Assembly: GCA_017414145.1 (NCBI GenBank) | Contig: JAFPQL010000100.1 | Coordinates: 1 to 7,254, forward strand | DNA length: 7,254 nucleotides | Direction of reading: 5' to 3' | DNA from: Oscillospiraceae bacterium | Lineage (GTDB): Bacteria; Bacillota_A; Clostridia; Oscillospirales; Ruminococcaceae | Shown: piece after piece, positions 1 to 7,005 of the stretch | How the letters are laid out: each line of letters opens with the position of its first letter | Numbering within the stretch: position 1 is the first letter of the stretch | Position numbers and translations under genes: made by a program | The notes under the pieces: model-generated | Seen by the model: only the letters and a program-made list of their open reading frames with translations | What the model was told of the DNA's origin: nothing | Database searches by the model: none

Positions 1-43
1 ATAAAAAATTGAAAATCAATGTATTAAGTGTTAAATTTTTGTG

Positions 44-51
44 TATCTTTG
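44..51 (+). promoter_or_regulatory. Candidate Bacteroidetes-type -7 promoter box
   Basis: The octamer TATCTTTG matches the Bacteroidetes sigma-factor -7 consensus TAnnTTTG and lies in the AT-rich first ~55 bases, just before the ATG at 56. No clean -33 TTTG box is visible at the expected distance upstream. The box is only 4 bases from the ATG, so transcription from it would be leaderless or nearly so. The match is short and could be chance, but it agrees with the Bacteroidales look of the protein start that follows it and is unlike the GC-rich remainder of the window. Confidence 0.35.
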
Positions 52-55
52 CGGC

Positions 56-205
56 ATGGAAAGTCGGAAACTATATGAGATTGCGTTGACCTTAATTCAG
101 GGTGTCGGCGACGTGGTAGGCAAGAAGCGCTTCACCGTGCGCATCGCGGGGACTGCGGTTTCCGCAGAAGCAGACGGCAGCGGCACGCTCGTGCTGACAG
201 TCTGA
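56..205 (+). pseudogene. Chimeric ORF: DprA N-terminus joined to an unrelated C-terminal tail
   Basis: This 49-residue reading frame starts at ATG 56 and stops at TGA 203. Residues 1-24 (MESRKLYEIALTLIQGVGDV, then VGKK) match the opening of DprA/Smf, the DNA-processing protein that loads RecA on incoming single-stranded DNA, in the form typical of Bacteroidetes (ALTLIPGIGD...KK). A full DprA has about 370 residues and its Rossmann fold is absent here. From about codon 25 (base 128) the text changes to RFTVRIAGTAVSAEADGSG and a few more residues, with almost uniformly G/C third positions, unlike the AT-richer codons before. That part reads like the end of an unidentified, perhaps extracytoplasmic, clostridial protein. 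The junction lies near the AAGAAG at 122-127. The product is unlikely to be functional. A chimeric join is the most likely explanation. The DprA match is from memory of the family, not from a search. Confidence 0.6.
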
Positions 206-256
206 CGGTTCCGAACCGGAACAATCCGGATTGAATACAGAAGGGAGTAACAGCAT

Positions 257-733
257 ATGGCAAAGAAAAAGAAGGGTGATTTTTCGTACACCTGGAGCGA
301 CAGAAAGCGGACGATTTTCGGTCTGCCGTGGACCTTCACGACTTATTTTCTGACGGATACCAAGTTCATCACCCGCACCGGAATGCTCAGCCTGTCCGAG
401 GATGAGCTGGATCTCTACAAGGTGACGGATAAGAAGCTGGTGCTTCCGTTCTGGCAGCGTCTGGTCGGCTGCGGCACGATCATGATCTATGTCCGCGACA
501 CGGATACGCCGATCAAGGAGGTTCACTGCGTCAAGAAGCCGCGTGAGGTGCTGGCACTGCTGGATAAGGCGATCGAGGGGCAGCGTGACCGCTACGGCAC
601 ACGCGGCCGTGACCTCTATGCGATTCAGGGCGGCCGCGGCGTCCCGCATCATCATCACGCTGAGGACGATTATGACGACGGCCATTATCACGAGGATGAC
701 GATGACGGGTTTGATGACGGCCATCACCACTGA
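257..733 (+). CDS. Bacterial PH-domain (bPH2/YdbS-like) protein with His/Asp-rich tail
   Basis: This is a 158-residue soluble protein. The start at ATG 257 is supported by AAGGGAG about nine bases upstream. After a lysine-rich leader (residues 2-6), residues ~21-109 have the pattern of the small bacterial PH-like domain once called DUF304: a strand around TTYFLTDTKFITRTG, then a Leu-Tyr-Lys-Val strand, then QRLVGCGTIMIYVRD, and a closing helix PREVLALLDKAIEGQ. Such domains usually sit on membrane-associated or accessory proteins and their ligands are mostly unknown. No signal peptide or membrane helix is present, so a cytoplasmic place is inferred. Residues 131-158 are almost only His, Asp, Glu, Gly and Tyr, with nine histidines, ending in three histidines. 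Such tails often bind Ni or Zn, but metal binding is not shown here. The next gene follows after 33 bases on the same strand, so co-transcription is likely. Confidence 0.8.
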   Translation: MAKKKKGDFSYTWSDRKRTIFGLPWTFTTYFLTDTKFITRTGMLSLSEDELDLYKVTDKKLVLPFWQRLVGCGTIMIYVRDTDTPIKEVHCVKKPREVLALLDKAIEGQRDRYGTRGRDLYAIQGGRGVPHHHHAEDDYDDGHYHEDDDDGFDDGHHH

Positions 734-766
734 TCGGATTATATTGCAGAAACGGAGAAGGCAGGA

Positions 767-1858
767 ATGCTTGAATTTGTAACGGAAAAAATCTCAGTCT
801 GGGAAAAGCTGAAGGCGGAAACACGCCCGATCTATCTCTACGGCATGGGCGACGGCGCAGTCCGGATTCTTGCAGCGATGCGGAATTACGGCATACAGGC
901 TGCGGGCATTTTTGCGAGTGACGAGTTTGTCCGCGGACATGATTTTGCGGGATTCCCCGTGCGTAAGCTCTCGGAGCTGGAAGCGGAGCTCAGCGATTTT
1001 GTCGTGGTGCTGGCATTTGCAGTCTGCTCACCGGCAATGATCGACCGGATCCGTGCGCTGGGGCAGAAATACACGCTCTATGTGCCGGATGTGCCGGTGG
1101 TCGGCGGGGGACTGTTCACGCGGGAGTACTGCGACGAGCACGCCGAGGAGATTCAGGCGGTGTACCAGTCGCTGGCTGACGAACGCTCCAGACGCATTTA
1201 CGCGAATATTATCAATTTCAAAATCAGCGGCGATCCCGCATATCTGATTGATCAGGTCGATACGCGGGACGATATCTGGAACCGCGTCCTCTGCCCGACA
1301 AATCACGAAATCTATGTCGATCTCGGCGCGTATAACGGCGACAGCATCCGTGAGATGCTCGATTTCACACGCGGAAAGTATCACAGAATTGTCGCGGTGG
1401 AGCCGGACCGGAAGAACTACAAGAAGCTGGTGAAATTTGTCGGAGACACGCCGTCTGTGCAGTGCTATCAGTGTGCGGCATGGTGTGTCGATACCGAGCT
1501 GCCCTTTGCGTCGAAGGCGGGACGGCAGTCGTCTGTCGTCATGGACGGCGCGGTGACACCGGCGCGGTCTGTGGACAATCTGCTCGCGGGCAATCCGGTC
1601 ACGCTGCTGAAAATGGATGTGGAGGGCTCAGAGCGCGAGGCACTGTGGGGCGCCAGCCGTTCGATCGTGCGGTATTCGCCGAAGCTGATGATCTCGCTGT
1701 ATCACCGCAACGAGGACATTTTCGAGCTGCCGCTGCTCGTCCGGAAGATCAACCCGCGTTATAAGCTCTACATCCGGCATCTGCCGTATATTCCCGCATG
1801 GGAGACAAATCTCTACGCGGTCTGCGATGAAACCGGTGCGACGGTTGCCGGAGACTGA
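767..1858 (+). CDS. FkbM-family SAM-dependent methyltransferase with N-terminal Rossmann-like domain
   Basis: This is a 363-residue protein. ATG 767 is preceded by GGAG about ten bases upstream. The C-terminal half is an FkbM-type class I methyltransferase: SAM motif I is IYVDLGAYNGDS (182-193), an acidic strand AVEPDRKNY follows (210-218), and the family signature LLKMDVEGSEREAL is at 280-292, followed by PKLMISLYHR (305-314) and a conserved-looking Trp345 near the end. FkbM enzymes usually O-methylate sugars or secondary metabolites. Residues ~20-110 form a second nucleotide-binding-like unit, with YLYGMGDGA (23-31) as the glycine loop, a strand GIFASDE, and VVVLAF at 79-84, similar to the N-terminal domains of sugar-modifying enzymes such as PglD. 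The substrate is unknown. A role in glycan or cell-surface modification is only an inference. It forms a likely operon with the upstream PH-domain gene, and the terminator at 1871-1911 ends it. Confidence 0.88.
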   Translation: MLEFVTEKISVWEKLKAETRPIYLYGMGDGAVRILAAMRNYGIQAAGIFASDEFVRGHDFAGFPVRKLSELEAELSDFVVVLAFAVCSPAMIDRIRALGQKYTLYVPDVPVVGGGLFTREYCDEHAEEIQAVYQSLADERSRRIYANIINFKISGDPAYLIDQVDTRDDIWNRVLCPTNHEIYVDLGAYNGDSIREMLDFTRGKYHRIVAVEPDRKNYKKLVKFVGDTPSVQCYQCAAWCVDTELPFASKAGRQSSVVMDGAVTPARSVDNLLAGNPVTLLKMDVEGSEREALWGASRSIVRYSPKLMISLYHRNEDIFELPLLVRKINPRYKLYIRHLPYIPAWETNLYAVCDETGATVAGD

Positions 1859-1870
1859 TTTCATGAAAAA

Positions 1871-1911
1871 AAGAAAGCCTGAGAACCGGAAGTGCGGTTC
1901 TCAGGCTTTTT
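1871..1911. terminator. Bidirectional intrinsic terminator between convergent genes
   Basis: A perfect 15-bp stem (1874-1888 pairing with 1895-1909) closes a six-base loop GAAGTG. On the + strand the stem runs into TTTTT at 1907-1911. On the - strand it runs into the complement of the A-rich stretch 1866-1876, which gives a U-rich tail there too. It lies 12 bases after the methyltransferase stop and 15 bases before the stop of the heptad-repeat gene on the other strand, so one hairpin can end both transcripts. Confidence 0.95.
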
Positions 1912-1926
1912 GTATGCGGCGGCATC

Positions 1927-4566
1927 TCATTTCGTGCCGTCAAAGACATAGATAAACCGGACGCTGCCGTCCATGCTGTCCGAAATGCCGGAATAGCTGC
2001 GGTAAGATGCAGCCGCAGTGCGCAGCGCTTTGAGCCGGTCGGTGATGCCCGGCAGAACGGTATCCGCCGCCTCACTGATCTTTGCGATTCCCTCACGGTT
2101 GAGCTTCTGCATCCCGTCATTCAGCTCGGATGCACCGCCCGTCAGCGCGTCCAGACCGGTCTGAAGCTCCAGACTGCCGTTTTTCAGCGTCAGGACACCG
2201 TTCCGGAGTACCGCGGCGCCGTCGGACAGTGCAAAAGCGCCTGTGCTGAGCTTCTGCATGGATTCATAGAGCGTATACGCGCCGTCAGAGAGCTGCGTGC
2301 TGCCGTCGAGGAGCTGCCCGATGCCGCCGTCCAGTGCGGATGCGCCGCCGCGAAGCTGTCCGATGCCGCCGTTCAGACGGGCGGAACCGTCATAGAGCGC
2401 GTTCAGTCCGTGATCGAGGGTGCCGGCGCCTGCCGAGAGCTGATTCAGGCCGCTGTGCAGACTGTCGGCGCCGCCCGCGAGCTGCCGGATGCCCGCAATC
2501 AGCGTGTCAAATCCGCCGAACAGCGAATTGCTGCCGGTTGAAAACGCGGTGATGCCGCTGCTGAGAGCCTCTGTACCGTTGACAAGCGACTTTGCGCCGT
2601 CGCGGAGCTGACCCGCAGCGCCGGAGAGTGATGCGGTGCCGCCCGTGAGCTGTTTGCCGCCCTGATCGAGGGTCAGCAGTCCGTTGCTGAGCGCATCTGC
2701 GCCGGAAACTGCCGTGCCGAGACCGTCAGAGAGGGCGAGCAGTCCGCCGCTGAGCTGTTCGGATGCCTGCTGCACGGATGCCGCGCCGGAAAGCAGCGTA
2801 CCGCCGTTCTGCATGGTGTCCGCGAGCTGCTTCTGACCGGAGACGGTCTGTTCCAGTGTGCCGATTGCCGCGGCGAGCTCCTGAGAAGGGGACTGCGCAT
2901 ACAGCGCTTTCAGAGCAGACAATGCCTGTTCATTTGCGGAGACAGTCGCCTGCAGTGCCGCGCCGGACTGTGTGATGCCGTCGGTCAGAGCGGCAGCGCC
3001 CTGCCGGAGCTGACCGGCACCGGCGGACAGTGTGTCCGCGCCGTCCTTTGCGCTGCGGATGCCGGTTTGCAGGCTGTCCGCCCCCGCTTTTGCATTGCCG
3101 ATGCCGGCGGAGAGCTGTCCTGCGGCGCTGTCCAGACTGCCTGCGCCGTCTGCGAGTGCCGCGGCACCGTCCGACAGTGCGGATGCCCCGTCATGTACCT
3201 TATTGCCGGCATCCTGCAAGCTGCCGATGCCGCCGGCGAGCTGTGCTTTGCCGTCAGACAGTTCGCCGATGCCGTCCGTGACCGCGGAAAATCCGCTGCG
3301 GAGCTGTTCGGAACCGGCTTCTGCATCGCGGATGCCCGATGCCAGTGCAGAAGCGCCGTCGGAGGCGTCCTTGATGCCGGCGTGCAGTGCATCCGCACCG
3401 TCCGTGACCTGTGCAAAGCCCGCGACCAGCGCGTCGGCGCCGTCCTTTGCGTCTTTGGCGCCGCTTTTCAGTTTTCCGGTGGAATCCGCGAGGGTTCCGG
3501 CACCGTCCGTGATTTTTTTCGCACCGTCCGACAGCTCGGATGCGCCGTGTTCCAGATCGGCAGAGCCGTTCAGCAGCTTTTCGACGCCCTTTGTCAGATC
3601 GCCGGAGCCGTTTGAAGCCTTCCGCAGCCCGTCATAGAGCGAAGCGGTTCCGTCGCAGAGTGATTTTGCACCGTCGCGCAGCGCACGGAGCTGTTCCGTC
3701 AGATCGTCAAACGAGAGACTGCCGTCCGTCTGCAAATCCGAAAACACCTGATTGGAAACGACCGTGACGGAGCTGTCCATTTCAAAATCGGTCACATCGG
3801 CGGACAGCTCAAAGGATTCGGGCAGCTTCACATCGAGCCGGTCAGACTGCGTGATGCCGAGACTGTCATTGAGTCCCGGAAATGCGATGCCGGCGACGAT
3901 GAGACGGTTCCCGTCCGAGATCACCTTTCCGTTTTTCACCGTGACATTGACGCAGTGCGCCGCATCCAGCACGGCCGCGCTTGCCGCCATGAACGGCACG
4001 CAGATTTCCTCGTTCTTCCCGTTGATGACAGCCGTGGTTTTCTGCATATTTTCGTAATTCCAGCGAACGGTCAGATGCCCGCTTTTTCCCTTGAGCTCCG
4101 CGGCGGAAATCTCCCTGCCGTCGAGCAGATAGGTCATGCGCACGCGCACGGGCAGATCGCGGTCGGAGGTGCCGCGGTAGCAGACATCGCTGCCGTTCGT
4201 CTCCCAGTCAAGCGACGAGCCGTTCTGTGAGAGGGTGACATCTGATTTGAGGTTCAGAATGTCTTTCAGGGAGGAGATATCGGCAAGACTGCCGCTTGCG
4301 GCGGGATTTTTGAGCCAGTCGCTGACGAGGATTTCTCTGACGACGGAATCGCTGCCGCACATGACATACACGGTTTCGTCCTTATAGGCATTGCCGTCGG
4401 CGGGCTTGCGGACAGTCATGCTGTCAGCCGGTGATTCCTGCTCTGCCGAGACGGCAGCGGACTGCGCGTTGTCATTGCGGCTGTTCGCGTAGGCGATTGA
4501 ACCGGTAGCCGCTGCGGAGATGACGACGGCGAGGATACTTGCCAGTACCTTTTTATAGTTTTTCAT
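1927..4566 (-). CDS. Exported XXXLXXG heptad-repeat coiled-coil protein, partner of the MMPL/RND exporter
   Basis: The chosen start gives 879 residues. ATG 4566 has AAAGGAG at 4576-4582 with a nine-base spacer. An earlier ATG at 4590 overlaps the exporter stop as ATGA but has no clear RBS and adds only eight residues. Residues 1-28 form a signal peptide (Lys-rich start, hydrophobic core LASILAVVISAAATG, then SIAYA-NS). Residues ~60-280 look like a beta-rich globular domain of the kind seen in clostridial secreted proteins, with ETVYVMCGSDSVVREILVSD near its start and LKGKSGHLTVRWNYEN at ~159-174. Residues ~296-827 are heptads of the form XXXLXXG (for example LSDGAAALADGAGSL), as in YhgE/Pip- and EsaA-like proteins, but unlike those it has no C-terminal membrane segment. 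The C-terminal ~50 residues are short and end in SVRFIYVFDGTK. Genes for such proteins commonly sit beside MMPL exporters, as here. The substrate is unknown. Confidence 0.85.
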   Translation of the reverse strand: MKNYKKVLASILAVVISAAATGSIAYANSRNDNAQSAAVSAEQESPADSMTVRKPADGNAYKDETVYVMCGSDSVVREILVSDWLKNPAASGSLADISSLKDILNLKSDVTLSQNGSSLDWETNGSDVCYRGTSDRDLPVRVRMTYLLDGREISAAELKGKSGHLTVRWNYENMQKTTAVINGKNEEICVPFMAASAAVLDAAHCVNVTVKNGKVISDGNRLIVAGIAFPGLNDSLGITQSDRLDVKLPESFELSADVTDFEMDSSVTVVSNQVFSDLQTDGSLSFDDLTEQLRALRDGAKSLCDGTASLYDGLRKASNGSGDLTKGVEKLLNGSADLEHGASELSDGAKKITDGAGTLADSTGKLKSGAKDAKDGADALVAGFAQVTDGADALHAGIKDASDGASALASGIRDAEAGSEQLRSGFSAVTDGIGELSDGKAQLAGGIGSLQDAGNKVHDGASALSDGAAALADGAGSLDSAAGQLSAGIGNAKAGADSLQTGIRSAKDGADTLSAGAGQLRQGAAALTDGITQSGAALQATVSANEQALSALKALYAQSPSQELAAAIGTLEQTVSGQKQLADTMQNGGTLLSGAASVQQASEQLSGGLLALSDGLGTAVSGADALSNGLLTLDQGGKQLTGGTASLSGAAGQLRDGAKSLVNGTEALSSGITAFSTGSNSLFGGFDTLIAGIRQLAGGADSLHSGLNQLSAGAGTLDHGLNALYDGSARLNGGIGQLRGGASALDGGIGQLLDGSTQLSDGAYTLYESMQKLSTGAFALSDGAAVLRNGVLTLKNGSLELQTGLDALTGGASELNDGMQKLNREGIAKISEAADTVLPGITDRLKALRTAAASYRSYSGISDSMDGSVRFIYVFDGTK
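2086..3681 (-). repeat. Degenerate 21-bp (heptad-coding) tandem repeat region
   Basis: The coding strand repeats a 21-base theme, roughly (gac/ggc)-ggn-gcn-n6-ctg-n3, which encodes Gly-Ala-x-x-Leu-x-x heptads. On the + strand it appears as constantly recurring GCCGTC, GCCGCC and GAGCTG words. The copies have diverged, so this is a protein-level repeat and not a recent expansion. The heptads are interrupted at about 2815-2955 (residues ~538-584 of the protein) by non-heptad sequence with ordinary helix composition (SANEQALSALKALYAQSPSQ). Several long open frames on the opposite strand, such as 3032-3637, are by-products of the periodicity. Confidence 0.85.
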
Positions 4567-4575
4567 GAGAGAGGA

Positions 4576-4582
4576 CTCCTTT
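4576..4582 (-). promoter_or_regulatory. RBS that decides the start of the heptad-repeat gene
   Basis: On the minus strand this reads AAAGGAG, nine bases before ATG 4566. The sequence before the alternative ATG at 4590 (within the end of the exporter gene) has no purine-rich site, so internal reinitiation at 4566 is preferred. The short distance to the exporter stop (4587-4589) still permits translational coupling. Confidence 0.8.
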
Positions 4583-4586
4583 CCGT

Positions 4587-6890
4587 TCATGCGAAATGTG
4601 TCTTGAATCTGCCGGTGCCCGAATGCCGGTGCGGCAGGAAGTCCGCGCTCGTCCGGCAGATGACCGGATCGAGCAGCAGGAGCAGCGAGGGCAGCACGGT
4701 GATGACCGTGACCATTGAGATCAGCGCGCCGCGTGCGAGCAGCATACAGAGTGATGAGACCAGTCCGATATCGGAGATCAGTGCGACACCGACCGTCGCC
4801 GCAAAGAAGCCGAGTGCGGAGGTGACGACCGAGCGGATCGAGGTGCCGCGTGCGACGGCGACCGCCTCTTTTTTGTCTTTGCCGCTGCTGCGCTCCGTTT
4901 TGTAGCGGGTTGTCATCAGAATGGCGTAATCGACCGTCGCGCCGAGCTGGATTGTGCCGATGACGACGGACGCGATGAACGGCAGCTCTGTGCCGGTGAA
5001 GTACGCGATGCCGAGATTCATCATGATGGCAAGCTCGATGACCGCGACGAGGATAAACGGCAGGGTAACGGATTTGAAGGTCAGCGCGATGATGAGGAAA
5101 ATCACCGCGATTGAGAGGATGCTGACGACCTTGAAATCGCGGTCGGTAATCTGAATCAGATCCTTCGTGGCAGGTGCTTCGCCGATCAGCATGGCGGAAG
5201 GGTCATACTTCTGAATGATGCGGTTGAGCTCCGTGATCTGTGTGTTGACGGCATCGGATGCGACCTCGTATTCCGAGCCGATCAGCATGAGCTGCCAGTC
5301 GTCGCTTTTCAGGATGCTCCTGACGGAATCGGGGAGCACCTCTTCGGGAATCAGCGGCCCGACCAGAGAATTGAATCCGAGCGTGAACTGCACGCCGTCC
5401 GTCTGCTTCATTTCCCGCAGCATATGCTCGGCGTCGGCAGCCTTCATGTCCGCACGGCAGAGCAGGATATGCGTGCTGTTCATGTCAAATTCCTCGGAGA
5501 GCTTGGTGTTTGCGACGACGCTTTCCAGATCCTTCGGGAGTGTGCTGTCCAGCTTGTAGTACACATCGTAATGCGTATAGCCGTAGGCTGCCGGAATCAA
5601 CAGGGCGAGCGCGGCGGTCAGCAGCATACCGGGATGCCTGCCGATCCACCCGGACAGGCGGGAGAAATCCGGCATGAAATCGCGGTGTGTGGTTTTGGCG
5701 ATTGCCCCGTCAAACACCAGAATCATGGCGGGCAGAACGGTCACGCAGGAGATGACGCCGAAGATGACGCCCTTTGCCATGACGATGCCGAGGTCAGTGC
5801 CGAGCGTGAAGCTCATGAAGCACATGGCGAGGAATCCGGCGACGGTTGTAAAGGAGCTGCTGACAACGGAGGTCACCGTAGCGGCGATGGCCTCTGCCAT
5901 GGCGTCCGCATGGCTGTCGGGATGCAGCGTGAGCTGCTCCTTGTAGCTGTGCCAGAGGAAAATGGAGTAGTCCATCGTGACGCCGAGCTGCAGCACCATG
6001 GCGAGTGCCTTGGTCAGGAACGAGATTTCACCGAACATGAAATTCGTGCCGAGATTCCAGAGAACCGCAAATCCGATGCTCAGCATGAAGAACAGCGGAA
6101 TGAGGAAGGAATCCATTGTCAGCACGAGCACCGCGGAGGTCAGCAGCACGGCCGCCGCCGTATAGATCAGGGTTTCGTGCTCGGTCAGATGCTTCATATC
6201 CGCCGTGATCGCGGACATTCCGCTGATAAAGCACTGCTCCGAGGTGACGGACCGCATCGTGTCAATGGCCTTTAAGGTGCCGTCGGCAGAGGTAGTATCG
6301 TCAAAGAACACCGCGAGCAGCGTCGTGTTTCCTTTGTTGAAGAAATCGTAGAGCTTCTGCGGCAGAATCTCCCGCGGCACCCTGAGGTCGGTCAGCGACT
6401 CATAAGAAATATCCACGCTCCGATGCTTCAACACCACCCGGTAGGGGCGGCTGGTATGGCGATAGGCATAAGCGGTCCTCAGGTTGTCCAATCTGGCGCA
6501 AACCTCGTCCACGTTGCGGCGGAATTCTGACAGGTCCAGTTTCATCTCCACGCGAATGAGAAGTTGAAGAAAACGGGCTCTGTCCGTCAGTGTCCCGCCC
6601 TCAAACATCCACTCCTGGCCTGGATAGAGGTTGTAGATATGCTCGATTTCGTCGCCGTACATGCCTGCCAGTATTTCCAGGTCTTGGGAGGGAATGGGCT
6701 TGGACGTATCGGCATAGCTGGCGGCGTCCGGAACTGGGGCCTTTACCGCAGGCCTTGACGCGGGCGTTGCGGGCGCAGGCTTCTGTTCCGGCGCAGTCGA
6801 TGGGACTGCGGGAACGCTATGAAACGGAAAGGTGTTGGGAACCATGTTGGGCCAATATGGCACAGGGCCGAAAAAAGGAGGACAAAACAT
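4587..6890 (-). pseudogene. Chimeric ORF: NRPS condensation-domain start fused in frame to a TM1-less MMPL/RND transporter
   Basis: The frame has 767 codons from ATG 6890, which has CAGGAG seven bases upstream. A longer GTG start at 6935 lies inside a terminator hairpin and was refused. Residues 1-72 are a Pro/Ala-rich leader and ~80-163 resemble the start of an NRPS condensation domain. From ~163 (YESLTDLRVPREILP) to the end it is an MMPL/RND exporter, with two homologous halves marked by QLGVTMDYSIF (301-311) and QLGATVDYAIL (648-658), a second extracytoplasmic domain at ~442-587, and 11 predicted helices near 242-258, 262-280, 291-316, 337-362, 370-395, 422-441, 588-605, 610-627, 638-656, 690-706 and 718-741. 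The usual 12-helix protein also has TM1 and about 85 further residues here. Those are missing, so the product as written probably cannot fold as an exporter. The native protein likely exports a lipid, peptide or drug-like compound by proton motive force. A chimeric join is the likeliest cause. The heptad-repeat partner gene follows immediately. Confidence 0.75.
6390..6653 (-). other. Fragment of an NRPS condensation (C) domain
   Basis: Within the chimeric frame, residues 80-163 carry the opening of a condensation domain: IEHIYNLYPGQEWMF corresponds to the usual iYpLsPmQegM start, LLIRVEMKLDLSEFRRNVDE to the first strand and helix, and ARLDNLRTAYAYR to the motif RHxxLRTxF, followed by PYRVVLKHRSVDISY. 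The catalytic HHxxxDG motif, which would come ~30-40 residues later, and the other ~350 residues of the fold are absent. No peptide-bond-forming activity is possible. The preceding carrier domain at 7006-7254 supports the NRPS identity. Confidence 0.7.
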
Positions 6891-6897
6891 ATTTTCA

Positions 6898-6903
6898 CTC
6901 CTG
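6898..6903 (-). promoter_or_regulatory. RBS that fixes the start of the chimeric ORF
   Basis: On the minus strand this reads CAGGAG, seven bases before ATG 6890. It lies directly after the terminator hairpin at 6911-6941, which argues against any start upstream of the hairpin. Confidence 0.75.
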
Positions 6904-6910
6904 ACTAAGG

Positions 6911-6941
6911 TAAAAAGAGCATGCCGCGCAGGCACGCTCTT
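6911..6941 (-). terminator. Intrinsic terminator or attenuator between the two NRPS-type ORFs
   Basis: Read on the minus strand, an 11-bp stem (6931-6941 with 6915-6925, one G-U pair) closes a five-base loop and is followed by a U tract from 6916 to 6912. On the + strand the same arms have an A-C mismatch and no T tract, so the signal is directional. It comes 64 bases after the carrier-domain stop and only ~20 bases before the start codon of the next ORF. Either the upstream gene ends here and the next has its own promoter, or it acts as a partial (polar) terminator inside the operon. Confidence 0.75.
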
Positions 6942-7005
6942 CCTACCTTTGTATTCTTTCCAGAGATAGAGCCGCGCAATAACCGGAATTACATGATCGA
7001 GACGA

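Noticed and set aside
208..222. Short inverted repeat GTTCCG-AAC-CGGAAC after the first stop codon
   Set aside because: It has only six pairs, a three-base loop and no T tract. It is too weak to call a terminator or an operator.
92..730. 212-codon minus-strand frame over the PH-domain gene
   Set aside because: It is antisense to a gene with a good RBS and a recognisable domain. Its Val/Met/Ile-rich start is just the complement of the His/Asp-rich tail.
3032..3637. 201-codon + strand frame rich in Pro, Ala and Ser, and overlapping frames at 3067-3615
   Set aside because: These are periodic shadows of the 21-base heptad repeat on the minus strand. There is no separate start signal or recognisable domain.
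5424..6275. 283-codon open frame on the + strand
   Set aside because: It lies fully antisense to the exporter, whose helices and paired RND motifs are clear. Its product is a His/Gln/Arg/Glu-rich low-complexity chain of the sort produced by reading the complement of GC-rich membrane-protein codons.
6891..6935. GTG start at 6935 for the chimeric exporter frame
   Set aside because: The GTG lies inside the terminator hairpin and has no RBS, while ATG 6890 has CAGGAG at the right distance.
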